A stretch of DNA of 64,000 nucleotides from Streptomyces sp. NBC_01288 (GCF_035982055.1 NZ_CP108427.1:3596001-3660000); one strand, 5' to 3'. Positions 1 to 7,745 are shown, numbered from the stretch's first letter. A program made the numbers and translations. The notes: generated by a model not told the origin, from the sequence alone.

Positions 1-446
1 TGCAGCAGCACGTAGTCGACGACGTACTCGGGCATTCCCTGGAGCCGGTGGGAGAGGCGGATGCTGCCCTCGGAGGGCGTGCAGGAGCCCCAGCGCGTGT
101 TCTGGTTGGTCACCCAGCGCACGGAGGTGGGCCGGGCGCGGCCGTCGAAGTACTGGGCCGACAGTCGCTCGGCGCGCTCGGACAGCTCGGCGTCACCCAG
201 CACGCGTTTGCTTTCCTGGGCGGCCAGCTTGTCGAGCATGACGGTGACCCAGCGCTTCTCCTCCGCCTCGGACATGCGGGCGGGGATGAGCACGACGGTG
301 CGATCGCCCTCGCGGTACGCGGAGACAGTTCTGCGCCGACGCGCACTCCTGCGGACCTCGATCGCGCTCGCCCCCGAGCCGCTTGGCGGCTGGCTCGTCG
401 TACTGCGCTGTGGTTTTCCGGCGCTGTGCAGTGGGTCGGCGGGCAC
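1..446 (-). CDS. YgjP/DUF45-type M48-like metallopeptidase, 3' end missing
   Basis: The minus-strand reading frame runs from a GTG at 446 off the left edge, so the C-terminus is missing. The visible 148 residues have a basic N-terminal region, then RMSEAEEKRWVTVML, then the hallmark NTRWGSCT followed by GSIRLSHRL, and stop just before the expected HExxH zinc helix (last residues YVVDYVLLH). This arrangement is typical of YgjP-like (DUF45/SprT-like) zinc metallopeptidases, whose cellular substrate is mostly unknown. The start is supported by a GAGGG about 12 bases upstream, but a later start is possible. It diverges from the E1-like gene at 665. Family identification is good; function is not established. 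Confidence 0.75.
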   Translation of the reverse strand, partial: MPADPLHSAGKPQRSTTSQPPSGSGASAIEVRRSARRRRTVSAYREGDRTVVLIPARMSEAEEKRWVTVMLDKLAAQESKRVLGDAELSERAERLSAQYFDGRARPTSVRWVTNQNTRWGSCTPSEGSIRLSHRLQGMPEYVVDYVLL

Positions 447-664
447 GCCACGACGTTACCCTCTGCACACGCGGGAAGTCCCGACTCCGGGGCGGTTTCG
501 GTATCGATCCGCCACCAAGCGTTTGATTTGTACGACGAATCCCACAGCCTGTGGACAACTTTCCGCACCCGACGCCCGGGCCGGGCAGGCTGGCATCGCA
601 GGCGGAGCACCGACCGGTTCCGCCGGCACACGGGACGTACTTCCTAGGGCTACGGGGGCCTGTC
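447..664. promoter_or_regulatory. Divergent intergenic region with a DnaA-box match
   Basis: This short gap separates the divergent metallopeptidase and E1-like genes and must hold both promoters. A perfect 9-mer matching the Streptomyces DnaA-box consensus TTGTCCACA lies on the minus strand at 550-558 (TGTGGACAA on the plus strand). An AT-richer stretch just before it (GTTTGATTTGTACGACGAAT, about 521-540) is a reasonable promoter location. I cannot assign a convincing -35/-10 pair. Confidence 0.4.
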
Positions 665-1891
665 ATGCATCCGATGGTGAAGCCCGCGCTGCGGCGCGGC
701 TGGCGTGATCTCCACACCGTGCAGTTCGGGATGACACCGGCGCACGCCTTGACGTTGGGCCCGATGGACACGGCGACGGGCGGTTTCCTGGACCTGCTCA
801 ACGGCACGCGCGGACTGCCGCTCCTGCGTGAGGAGGGGCAGCGGATGAAGCTGCCCGAGGGGCAGGTGGACCAGCTGGTGGAGGGGCTGACGCACGCGGG
901 ACTGCTCGACGACGCGAGGGGCGGCGGGCCCGCGGCCGATGCCCTCCGCGCGAAGAAGGACGTCCTCGACCGGCTGCGCCCGGACCTCGCGTCGCTCTCC
1001 CTGATCACCGGCGAGCCGGGCGAGTCGATGGGCCGTCTGGCGGCACGTCGCGAACTGCGGGTGCAGGTGAGAGGCGCGGGCCGGGTGGGCGCGGTGCTGG
1101 CCGCACTGTTGTCGGGCGCGGGGGTCGGTGAGGTCGACGTGCGCGACGGTGGTAACACCGAGCCCTGGGATGTCGCTCCGGGCGGGCTGCCCGCGGAGGC
1201 GGTCGGCGAGCGCCGGGACGAGGCGGCGCGCCGCGCGGTACGCCGGGCGGCACCGGACCGCCAGCCCCGCCGGACCTCGCGGGCCACGGCGGAGGAGAGC
1301 GACCCCGGTTTCTCCCTGGTGATCCTCGCCCCGCGCGACGACGTCGCCGTGCACGCGCCCGACCCGGCCGCCGCCACCGGCCTGATCGTCTCGGGGACAC
1401 CTCATCTGTACGCCGGTGTGGTGGAGGGCACGGGAGTCGTGGGCCCGCTGGTCCTGCCCGGCGAGACGTCCTGCGCGGGCTGCCTGCACCACGCGCGTAC
1501 CGACCGGGATCCGACCTGGCCGCGTCTGGTCGCGCAGTGGCGCTCCGGTAAGCAGCCGCGGGTGCGGGCGTGCGATCTGACGCTGGCCACGACCGTCGCC
1601 GGGCTGGCCGCCGCGCACGCGCTGGCCTTCCTGGACGGGCGGTCGCCGTCGAGCGCGGGTGCGCGGTGGGAGGTCTCGCTGCCCGGTCTTGACTGGCACG
1701 CGCGACCGGTCTGGGCGCATTCCGCCTGCCCGTGCGGAGCCGCGGAGAAGGGTGCGAGGAAAGGTAAGGAGGGACACACCTCTACGGACGAGGATCGACA
1801 CGCGACAATGGCAGGGGACCGGCCGTCGAGGGATGTGCGCCGTAAGGCAGACTCGGCCCGGCCGGCCGGGACTTGGAGGGCGCATGTCTGA
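665..1891 (+). CDS. E1/ThiF-like (TOMM leader-binding-like) protein
   Basis: The protein has about 408 residues, starting at the ATG at 665 with a GGGGG ribosome site a few bases upstream; an upstream start is possible because the frame stays open to 551. The N-terminal half (RGWRDLHTVQFGMTP, with a winged-helix-like RRE flavour) resembles precursor-peptide recognition domains. The middle carries a Rossmann-type glycine cluster (VRGAGRVGAVLAAL). The C-terminal half has CAGCLHHARTDRDPTWP and a later CPCG, the CxxC plus CxC pattern of the zinc site in E1/ThiF-like proteins and TOMM cyclodehydratase C-proteins. No YcaO partner or precursor peptide is visible nearby, so RiPP biosynthesis is not supported by context. 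The 3' end overlaps the ABC1 kinase start by 8 bases, implying an operon. The substrate is unknown. Confidence 0.6.
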   Translation: MHPMVKPALRRGWRDLHTVQFGMTPAHALTLGPMDTATGGFLDLLNGTRGLPLLREEGQRMKLPEGQVDQLVEGLTHAGLLDDARGGGPAADALRAKKDVLDRLRPDLASLSLITGEPGESMGRLAARRELRVQVRGAGRVGAVLAALLSGAGVGEVDVRDGGNTEPWDVAPGGLPAEAVGERRDEAARRAVRRAAPDRQPRRTSRATAEESDPGFSLVILAPRDDVAVHAPDPAAATGLIVSGTPHLYAGVVEGTGVVGPLVLPGETSCAGCLHHARTDRDPTWPRLVAQWRSGKQPRVRACDLTLATTVAGLAAAHALAFLDGRSPSSAGARWEVSLPGLDWHARPVWAHSACPCGAAEKGARKGKEGHTSTDEDRHATMAGDRPSRDVRRKADSARPAGTWRAHV

Positions 1892-3272
1892 TCTTCCCCG
1901 CAAGGCGGTCACCCGCACCGCCAAGCTCGCCGCGCTCCCGCTCGGCTTCGCCGGGAGAGCGACGTGGGGGCTCGGGAAACGGATCGTGGGCGAGTCCGCG
2001 GAGATCGTCGGCCGCGAACTGCAACAGCGCACGGCGGAGCAGCTGTTCAAGGTGCTCGGCGAGCTCAAGGGCGGTGCGATGAAGTTCGGGCAGGCGCTGT
2101 CCGTCTTCGAGTCGGCGCTGCCCGAGGAGGTCGCCGGTCCCTACCGTGCCGCGCTGACCAAGCTCCAGGAGGCGGCACCGCCGATGCCGACGCGCACCGT
2201 GCACGGTGTGCTGACGGAGCGGCTCGGCGAGGACTGGCGGGAGCTGTTCCTGGAGTTCGAGGACAAGCCCGCGGCGGCCGCGTCGATCGGCCAGGTGCAC
2301 CGGGCGGTGTGGCACGACGGCCGCGAGGTCGCGGTCAAGGTGCAGTACCCGGGCGCCGGCGAGGCCCTCCTCTCCGACCTGACCCAACTGAGCCGATTCG
2401 CCCGTCTGTTGGGCCCGCTCATCCCCGGGATGGACATCAAGCCCCTCATCGCGGAGCTGCGCGACCGGGTCTCCGAGGAACTGGACTACGGCCTGGAGGC
2501 ACAGGCCCAGCAGGCGCACGCGGAGGAGTTCGAGGGCGACCCGGACGTCGTGGTGCCCGCCGTGGTCCACCAGTGCGACCAGGTCCTGGTCACGGAGTGG
2601 ATCGACGGCATCCCGCTGTCGGAGGTGATCGCCGACGGCACCCAGGAACAGCGCGACCGGGCAGGCCAGCTCCTGGCCCGCTTCCTCTTCTCCGGCCCGG
2701 CCCGCACGGGTCTTCTCCACGCGGACCCGCATCCGGGCAACTTCCGTCTGCTGCCCGCCGATCCGGACGGCAAGGGCGACTGGCGTCTGGGTGTCCTGGA
2801 CTTCGGCACGGTCGACCGTCTTCCCGGCGGTCTGCCGACGCCCATCGGCGACTCTCTGCGCATGACGCTCGACGGCGACGCCGAGGGGGTCTACGAGCTG
2901 CTGCGCACGGAGGGATTCGTCAAGGAGTCGATAGAGCTGGACCCCGACGCCGTCCTCGACTACCTCGTGCCGATCATCGAGCCGGCGCAGGTCGACGCGT
3001 TCACCTTCAGCCGCGGCTGGATGCGCAGCCAGGCGGCCCGTATCGCCGACCCCCGCTCCCCCGCCCACCAGCTCGGCAAGCAGCTCAATCTGCCCCCGGC
3101 GTACCTCCTGATACACCGGGTGACATTGAGCACAATCGGCGTGCTGTGCCAGTTGGGTGCGACGGTGCGGTTGCGCGATGAGCTGGAGGAGTGGCTGCCG
3201 GGGTTCGTACCGGAGGACCCGGACGAGTACGAGGAGCACCTGGACGAGGAGGACCCCGCGGCGGAGGCGTGA
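1884..3272 (+). CDS. ABC1/UbiB (AarF)-family atypical kinase
   Basis: The 462-residue protein starts at the ATG at 1884 behind a good GGAGGG at 1875-1880 and inside the end of the preceding gene. It has the ADCK/UbiB signature KxGQ (LKGGAMKFGQALS), the Ala-rich loop replacing the kinase P-loop (KPAAAASIGQVHRA), an invariant-lysine strand (EVAVKVQYPG), a catalytic loop (LLHADPHPGNF) and a metal-binding DFG (LDFGTV). UbiB relatives are ATPases acting on isoprenoid or quinone lipids rather than classical protein kinases. In actinobacteria, which make menaquinone, the role is unresolved. The acidic C-terminus (EDPDEYEEHLDEEDP) is a lineage feature. No transmembrane pair is obvious at the C-terminus. 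Confidence 0.88.
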   Translation: MSDLPRKAVTRTAKLAALPLGFAGRATWGLGKRIVGESAEIVGRELQQRTAEQLFKVLGELKGGAMKFGQALSVFESALPEEVAGPYRAALTKLQEAAPPMPTRTVHGVLTERLGEDWRELFLEFEDKPAAAASIGQVHRAVWHDGREVAVKVQYPGAGEALLSDLTQLSRFARLLGPLIPGMDIKPLIAELRDRVSEELDYGLEAQAQQAHAEEFEGDPDVVVPAVVHQCDQVLVTEWIDGIPLSEVIADGTQEQRDRAGQLLARFLFSGPARTGLLHADPHPGNFRLLPADPDGKGDWRLGVLDFGTVDRLPGGLPTPIGDSLRMTLDGDAEGVYELLRTEGFVKESIELDPDAVLDYLVPIIEPAQVDAFTFSRGWMRSQAARIADPRSPAHQLGKQLNLPPAYLLIHRVTLSTIGVLCQLGATVRLRDELEEWLPGFVPEDPDEYEEHLDEEDPAAEA

Positions 3273-3342
3273 GCCGGGCCGCGGGTGACGCGAGTCGGGC
3301 CTCTGACGGCGCGGGTCAGGGCGTTGATGGCGCGAGTGCGGC

Positions 3343-3552
3343 CTACCACCAGGCCGAGTCGAGCCGTCCCTCGATCGCCCTGAGGTTCTCTCTGGCGCAG
3401 GTGTCGCAGAAGTAGTGCCGGGTTCCGTGCTCCACGGAGCAGGTCCAGGTGGGCCGCGGGCCTTCGGACCGGGTGCCGCAGCGGGCGCACACGAGGGGTT
3501 GGGGCTTCGCGGTGGAGGCGCCGGTGTCACTGCCTCCGGGAGGACTCGTCAC
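3343..3552 (-). CDS. Small zinc-ribbon protein
   Basis: The 69-residue protein starts with GTG at 3552. It has two cysteine pairs, CARCG near residue 22 and CDTC near residue 49, with a further Cys and His between them (TWTCSVEHGTRHYF), consistent with one treble-clef or ribbon zinc site. The first 20 residues are low-complexity. It ends WW. It is convergent with the ABC1 kinase gene and follows the terminator of the wblC operon, so it is probably transcribed on its own. I recognise it only as a small conserved streptomycete hypothetical. The ribosome site is weak (GGAG about 13 bases upstream). Confidence 0.65.
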   Translation of the reverse strand: MTSPPGGSDTGASTAKPQPLVCARCGTRSEGPRPTWTCSVEHGTRHYFCDTCARENLRAIEGRLDSAWW

Positions 3553-3597
3553 GCGGTGACGATATCTCCGCGGCCGGGGATCGGCGGTCGGAACGCA

Positions 3598-3635
3598 CCG
3601 CGGGGCCGGTCCGTTCGGACGGACCGGCCCCGCGG
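3598..3635 (-). terminator. Strong terminator hairpin after the wblC operon
   Basis: A perfect inverted repeat with arms at 3598-3614 and 3619-3635 (17 bp) closes on a four-base loop. It lies 52 bases beyond the stop of the small gene downstream of wblC. There is no long T-run, which is usual for streptomycete hairpin terminators. Confidence 0.8.
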
Positions 3636-3686
3636 GGGAGCTTTCGCCTCCCGGGGTCGGGAGGCCACCGCTTCAGGTGTGATCGG

Positions 3687-4016
3687 TTACTGCATGACGG
3701 CCATGGCGAGCGCACGCCGGGCACGCATCGAGGCGCGCTCGGCCCTGCGCTGCATCCGGCGAGCGGTCACCAGGCGCACGGCCCGGCGTTCCCGCTCGGC
3801 CTCGTGCAGGCGCTCGTGCATATGCGCACGGGCCAGGGCTTCTGGGATGAGTTGCATCTCTCGGGTCCTGTTCTGGCGCGACTCGGTCGCACCCGGGGTG
3901 GTGAAGTCTGGGATCGCGGAGCCCACGGGCTCGCTGGGAGTGGACGGCTTCATCGGGGCCTGCTTCTTGGGGTCGTGCGTGAGGGGGCGGTCGATCGTTC
4001 CCAGGGTGATGTTCAT
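3687..4016 (-). CDS. Small basic protein translationally coupled to wblC
   Basis: The 109-residue hypothetical has a start codon that overlaps the wblC stop as ATGA, so it is translated from the wblC mRNA by coupling. The N-terminal half is Pro-rich and flexible. The C-terminal half is a highly charged Arg/Ala/Glu helix (HERLHEAERERRAVRLV, then ARRMQRRAERASMRARRA), possibly amphipathic or a nucleic-acid/ribosome-binding helix. I do not recognise a family. The coupling implies co-induction with wblC under antibiotic stress, so a role in that response is a reasonable inference but not shown. Confidence 0.7.
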   Translation of the reverse strand: MNITLGTIDRPLTHDPKKQAPMKPSTPSEPVGSAIPDFTTPGATESRQNRTREMQLIPEALARAHMHERLHEAERERRAVRLVTARRMQRRAERASMRARRALAMAVMQ

Positions 4017-4381
4017 GCCGTGACCGGGTTCTTGCGCGGACGGCCACGCGGCCGCTTGCGGGCCACGACGACACCCTGGACGAAGAGCTCGCCACCCCAG
4101 ACGCCCCAGGGCTCACGCCGCTCCTTGGCGCCGGCGAGGCAGGCCTCGATCAGCGGGCAGGTGCGGCAGAGGGACTTGGCGTACTCGACATCTGCCGGCG
4201 ACTCGGCGAAGAAGACCTCCGGGTCGTAGGAACGGCAGGGGACGGGCACGCCCAGGTTCTCGATGGCGTCGTCGAGCGCGGTGAGCGTAGTGAGCGGAGT
4301 CAAGGTGGAGTCCTCCGTGAGGCCGGGCGGGGGGATCGTGTCGGAAGGCGGTACGGACGGGGCGTGCGCTTCGAGTTGCAC
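4013..4381 (-). CDS. wblC: WhiB-like regulator WblC (WhiB7), antibiotic-stress activator
   Basis: The 122-residue protein starts at GTG 4381 behind GAGGA. It has the WhiB signature: one Cys in PCRSYDPEVFF, then LCRTCPLIEACL (CxxC plus Cys) to bind a 4Fe-4S cluster, then the GVWGG turn that contacts the primary sigma factor, and finally a C-terminal AT-hook RGRPRK. The AT-hook distinguishes WblC/WhiB7 from other Wbl proteins. WhiB7 proteins bind sigma region 4 and AT-rich DNA just upstream of the -35, switching on resistance genes after ribosome-targeting antibiotics. The gene has a leader of about 600 bases with its own ORF and attenuator, and sits downstream of uvrD2 as in other actinobacteria. 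Identification is firm. Confidence 0.95.
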   Translation of the reverse strand: MQLEAHAPSVPPSDTIPPPGLTEDSTLTPLTTLTALDDAIENLGVPVPCRSYDPEVFFAESPADVEYAKSLCRTCPLIEACLAGAKERREPWGVWGGELFVQGVVVARKRPRGRPRKNPVTA

Positions 4382-4499
4382 GGTTGTTCTTCCTCGTCTG
4401 GTCGGTCCGGCCCTGTTGGGCCGGTTGTCGGCTTGGTACCGGGTTCTTTTCTTGTCCCGAGGCCCCTTCGCTCCGTCGTCCCCGTTCGGGGAAAACAGA

Positions 4500-4534
4500 A
4501 GGGCCGCGGATCCCGGATGGGGTTCCGCGGCCCT
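4500..4534 (-). terminator. Intrinsic terminator (attenuator) in the wblC leader
   Basis: An 11-bp perfect stem has arms at 4500-4510 and 4524-4534. On the minus strand it is followed by a U-rich tract (TTCTGTTTTCCCC). It lies about 20 bases past the stop of the upstream ORF and about 120 bases before wblC. The placement is that of a conditional terminator read by the ribosome on the upstream ORF. Confidence 0.85.
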
Positions 4535-4544
4535 GAAGGCGCCG

Positions 4545-4560
4545 GCCTGATCGATCAGGC
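4545..4560 (-). promoter_or_regulatory. 16-base perfect palindrome across the uORF stop codon
   Basis: The sequence GCCTGATCGATCAGGC is fully self-complementary and contains the TGA stop of the upstream ORF at 4555-4557. A ribosome terminating there would cover it. It could form a competing hairpin next to the 4500-4534 terminator. A regulatory role is inferred. Confidence 0.45.
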
Positions 4561-4872
4561 TGGATCACTCCAGGGTTCTGGCCCACGGAAGGCCCACATC
4601 TGGTGGTGCTGCGTCGTCTGCTTCCGGCTTCCGGCACCGGGCGCAAAGGCATAGGCCTGCGCCTGTGCCCCTACTGCTTCCAGTGCCTTGATCGGTCGCT
4701 CGTTGCGCTCACGGACGGGAAGGACCGCGAGAGACAGGGCGGACGTCGGACGGGCGGCAGAAATGCCGGACAGACCGGTGCCCAGGTTCGAAACGCCGAG
4801 GATGCACAGGGAGACGACCGAGGGATCGGTCATTTTCACGGTGCTGCTGGAACGGGTGTTGATGCTGATCAC
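4555..4872 (-). CDS. Upstream ORF in the wblC leader (regulatory peptide)
   Basis: A 105-codon frame starts at GTG 4872, preceded by an excellent AGAGGAGG at 4881-4888 with 8-base spacing. An internal ATG at 4833 (MTDPSVVSLCILG) is a weaker alternative. The peptide includes VSNLGTGLSGISAARPTS and ends EPWSDPA, with a stop just before the terminator hairpin. Such upstream ORFs are known in whiB7/wblC leaders: slowed translation under antibiotic favours an antitermination fold. The frame shows no membrane or enzyme features and its function is probably in cis. Length and start are inferred from the ribosome site. Confidence 0.75.
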   Translation of the reverse strand: MISINTRSSSTVKMTDPSVVSLCILGVSNLGTGLSGISAARPTSALSLAVLPVRERNERPIKALEAVGAQAQAYAFAPGAGSRKQTTQHHQMWAFRGPEPWSDPA

Positions 4873-4987
4873 TGGAATCGCCTCCTCTCGGCGTCTCGGG
4901 GGACCGGGGGTGAGACCGGTCCTTCGGTTAGGCAAGTACAGCACGGAATCAGGGCCTTCGAGAAGGCCCCCTGTTCCCGTGCCTAAG

Positions 4988-5029
4988 AACCTATGGGGAT
5001 TGCTGGGGCATGCGCAAACTATTTTCTCG
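4988..5029 (-). promoter_or_regulatory. Probable WblC-autoactivated promoter of wblC
   Basis: On the minus strand, a -35-like TTGCGC (5012-5017) is separated by 18 bases from a -10-like TAGGTT (4988-4993). It is directly preceded by an AT-rich element, GAAAATAGT (5018-5029 region). An AT-rich block abutting the -35 is the known WhiB7 target, bound by the AT-hook. Predicted transcripts would begin near 4981, giving a leader of about 600 bases. Confidence 0.65.
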
Positions 5030-5040
5030 ACGAGTTTGAA

Positions 5041-7236
5041 TCAGTCCTCCGCGACACCCTCCGCAGGCTCCTGACCGCCGCAGATGGCCAGGACATCAGC
5101 CCCGTAGCGGTTGAGCTTGCGGACGCCGACGCCCGGGATGCGCGCGAGTTCGCCGTCGTCGTCGGGGACGGTCTCGGCGATCGCCATCAGTGTTTTGTCG
5201 GTGAAGACGCAGAACGCGGGCTGACCGCTGCGCTGCGCCTGGACCTCCCGCCACTCGCGCAACCGCTCGTAGAGGCCCTCGTCCATGTCCGAGGGGCAGT
5301 CCTCGCAGCGCATCAGCTTCATCTTACCGGCCTCGGTGAGAGTGCGGCCGCAGACCCGGCAGCGGGCCACGGTGCGCTGCGTCCGGCGCGGTACAGCCTT
5401 GGGGGTGCCCGCGTAGCCACGCTCGATGCCTCCGGGGGCCATCGTGCCGGGTCTGCCCACGGCGCCGGTCGAGCCGGGGCGCAGGCCGTCCAGGAAGCGG
5501 CTGGGGCGGCGGTTGGGGCGGCCTCCGGGTGAGCGGGAGAGAGACCAGGAGACGTGGAGCCGCTCTCGGGCGCGGGTGACGCCGACGTAGAGGAGGCGAC
5601 GCTCCTCCTCGATCTGCTCGTCGGTCTTCGCGTAGGTGATGGGCATCATGCCCTCGGCTACGCCGACCAGGAAGACGACGTCCCACTCCAGGCCCTTGGC
5701 CGAGTGCAGGGAGGCGAGGGTGACGCCCTGGACGGTCGGGGCGTGCTGGGCGTTGGCCCGCTCGTCGAGTTCGGCGACCAGGTCGGCGAGGGTGGCCCCG
5801 GGTTTCGCCGCGGCGAAGTCCTGGGCGAGGTTGACCAGGGCCGCCAGCGACTCCCAGCGCTCTCTGACGGCGCCGGAGCCGGCCGGGGGCTCGGTGGTCC
5901 AGCCCTCGCCGGAGAGGACGGCACGGACCTGGGAGGGCAGGTCGATGACGTCGTCCAGGAGGGAGTCGTTGCCGCCGAAGCGGGCCGCGCCGCGCAGGGC
6001 GATGCCGGCCTTGCGGACCTCGGGGCGGTCGAAGAACCGCTCGGCGCCGCGCAGTTGGTAGGGCACTCCGGCGTCGGCGAGGGCCTGTTCGTAGGTCTCG
6101 GACTGGGCGTTCGTGCGGACCAGGATCGCGATCTCGCTCGCCGGGACGCCCGCGTCCATGAGGTCGCGGATGCGGCGGGCGGCACCCTCGGCCTCGGCGG
6201 GCTCGTCGGTGTACTCAACGTAGACGGGCTCGGGGCCCGCGGAACGCTGGGAGATCAGCTCCAGCCGGTGGTCGGCGGCACGGCCGCGGGCCTGGGAGAG
6301 CAGGCCGTTGGCGAGGTGGACGACCTGGGGTGTGGAGCGGTAGTCGCGAACCAGCTTGACGACGGTGGCGCCGGGGTGGCGGGTGCGGAAGTCGAGCAGG
6401 TGGTCCGGCGTCGCTCCGGTGAAGGAGTAGATCGTCTGGCTGGCGTCGCCGACGACGCAGAGGTTGTCGCGGTCGCCCAGCCACAGCTCCAGGAGGCGCT
6501 GCTGGAGCGGGCTGACGTCCTGGTACTCGTCGACCACGAAGTGCTGGTACTGCGAGCGGACCTGTTCGGCGATGTCGTGCCGGTCCTGGAGGACGGCGAC
6601 GGTGAGCAGCAGGACGTCCTCGAAGTCGATGACCGCGCGGTCGCGCTTGACGTCCTCGTAGGTGGCGTAGAGCTGGGCGATCTCGGCGGGGGCGCGGGGG
6701 ACGTCGCGGCCCGCCTTGGCCGCCGCGGCCGCGTAGTCGGAGGGCACGGTCTGGGTGACCTTGGACCACTCGATCTCGGCGGTGACGTCCCGCAGTTCGC
6801 CGCGGTCGAGGCGGATGCGGCAGGCGGCCGCGGCGTCGGCGACGAGCTGGATCTTGCGGTCGACGAGCCGGGGCATGCTGCCGCCGATCGCTTTCGGCCA
6901 GAAGTACTGGAGCTGGCGCAGCGCGGCCGAGTGGAACGTGCGTGCCTGCACTCCGGTGGCGCCGAGCTGACGCAGCCGGCCGCGCATCTCGCCGGCGGCG
7001 CGGTTGGTGAAGGTGACGGCCAGCACGCTGGAGGACTGAAGGACCCCGGCGCGCACTCCGTAGGCGATCCGATGGGTGATCGCCCGTGTCTTGCCCGTGC
7101 CGGCGCCCGCCAGCACGCACACCGGACCGCGCAGGGCCGTGGCCACCTCGCGTTGCTCGGGGTCGAGTCCTTCGAGCACCGCGTCGGCCGAGTCCGGTAC
7201 CTGCGGGAAGAGGGAGGAGTGCGTTGCTGCTGTCAC
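5041..7236 (-). CDS. uvrD2: ATP-dependent DNA helicase UvrD2 (SF1, with HRDC domain)
   Basis: The 731-residue SF1A helicase starts at GTG 7236 (VTAATHSSLF); the upstream extension of the frame looks non-coding. Walker A GAGTGKT is at about residue 45, the DExx motif reads VDEYQDVSPLQQ, then come GDASQTIYSF and the VTRARERLHVSW motif. A tetracysteine zinc module (CRVCG and CEDCP) and a C-terminal HRDC domain ending IPGVGVRKLNRYG complete the actinobacterial UvrD2 architecture. It unwinds DNA 3'-5' in repair. In mycobacteria UvrD2 is essential. The stop lies just upstream of the wblC promoter. A DnaA-box 9-mer sits about 40 bases upstream of the start. Confidence 0.93.
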   Translation of the reverse strand: MTAATHSSLFPQVPDSADAVLEGLDPEQREVATALRGPVCVLAGAGTGKTRAITHRIAYGVRAGVLQSSSVLAVTFTNRAAGEMRGRLRQLGATGVQARTFHSAALRQLQYFWPKAIGGSMPRLVDRKIQLVADAAAACRIRLDRGELRDVTAEIEWSKVTQTVPSDYAAAAAKAGRDVPRAPAEIAQLYATYEDVKRDRAVIDFEDVLLLTVAVLQDRHDIAEQVRSQYQHFVVDEYQDVSPLQQRLLELWLGDRDNLCVVGDASQTIYSFTGATPDHLLDFRTRHPGATVVKLVRDYRSTPQVVHLANGLLSQARGRAADHRLELISQRSAGPEPVYVEYTDEPAEAEGAARRIRDLMDAGVPASEIAILVRTNAQSETYEQALADAGVPYQLRGAERFFDRPEVRKAGIALRGAARFGGNDSLLDDVIDLPSQVRAVLSGEGWTTEPPAGSGAVRERWESLAALVNLAQDFAAAKPGATLADLVAELDERANAQHAPTVQGVTLASLHSAKGLEWDVVFLVGVAEGMMPITYAKTDEQIEEERRLLYVGVTRARERLHVSWSLSRSPGGRPNRRPSRFLDGLRPGSTGAVGRPGTMAPGGIERGYAGTPKAVPRRTQRTVARCRVCGRTLTEAGKMKLMRCEDCPSDMDEGLYERLREWREVQAQRSGQPAFCVFTDKTLMAIAETVPDDDGELARIPGVGVRKLNRYGADVLAICGGQEPAEGVAED

Positions 7237-7275
7237 ACGGCCATGCTGCCAGGTCGCCGGAGACAGGTGAGCCGG

Positions 7276-7284
7276 TTGTCCACA
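7276..7284 (+). promoter_or_regulatory. DnaA-box match in the uvrD2/mycoredoxin divergent promoter region
   Basis: TTGTCCACA is an exact match to the preferred Streptomyces DnaA 9-mer. It lies in the 184-base gap between the start of uvrD2 and the start of the divergent mycoredoxin gene. DnaA binding and any regulation are inferred. Confidence 0.4.
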
Positions 7285-7420
7285 GGGAGGCACCCGCAGT
7301 CGTACTAATGCGGCCGGCGTCACGTGCCGCATGCCGCTCCCTGCGGGAATTGCGGCCGTGTCGCGTACGTTCCCTCCACTGCGAGGACACATCCCCCGAG
7401 CTGTTGAGGAGCGCGAGAGA

Positions 7421-7678
7421 ATGTCGGGCACTGTGACGATGTACAGCACCACGTGGTGCGGTTACTGCCGTCGGCTGAAGAGCCAGATGGACCGCGAGGG
7501 AATCGCGTACAACGAGATCAACATCGAGCAGGACCCGGCTTCGGCGGCGTTCGTCGAGAAGGCGAATGGCGGGAATCAGACGGTGCCCACGGTTTTGGTT
7601 GTTCCCTCCCAGGGCGGCTCCGAGGTCGTCATGACGAACCCGAGCCTCGCCCAGGTGAAGCAGGCGCTCGGCGCCTGA
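7421..7678 (+). CDS. mrx1: Mycoredoxin / glutaredoxin-like thiol reductase
   Basis: The 85-residue thioredoxin-fold protein starts at ATG 7421 with GAGGAG 9 bases upstream. The active site is TTWCGYCRRLK (CxxC) near residue 12, followed by the cis-proline strand QTVPTVLV, as in actinobacterial mycoredoxin-1. Mycoredoxin reduces mycothiol mixed disulfides (S-mycothiolated proteins) in the cytoplasm. Its place beside uvrD2 and upstream of nudC is conserved in actinobacteria as I recall. A strong hairpin terminator follows. The symbol is by family analogy. Confidence 0.88.
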   Translation: MSGTVTMYSTTWCGYCRRLKSQMDREGIAYNEINIEQDPASAAFVEKANGGNQTVPTVLVVPSQGGSEVVMTNPSLAQVKQALGA

Positions 7679-7704
7679 ACGACGGTCGGCGCACACAGCT
7701 CCGA

Positions 7705-7745
7705 AGAGGGCGGCCCCTGATGTCGAGGGCCGCCCTCTTTGTCGT
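7705..7745 (+). terminator. Terminator after mycoredoxin
   Basis: A 12-bp perfect stem (7705-7716 with 7727-7738) is followed by TTTGTCGTTCT. The opposing methyltransferase gene ends at 7751, so it can serve both strands. Confidence 0.85.

Noticed and set aside
665..1891. RiPP (thiazole/oxazole) biosynthetic cluster
   Set aside because: The E1-like protein resembles a TOMM component, but no YcaO cyclodehydratase, dehydrogenase or precursor-like peptide lies nearby.
5554..7308. 584-codon plus-strand frame opposite uvrD2
   Set aside because: Val/Gly/Asp-rich shadow without motifs; UvrD2 helicase motifs are on the minus strand.
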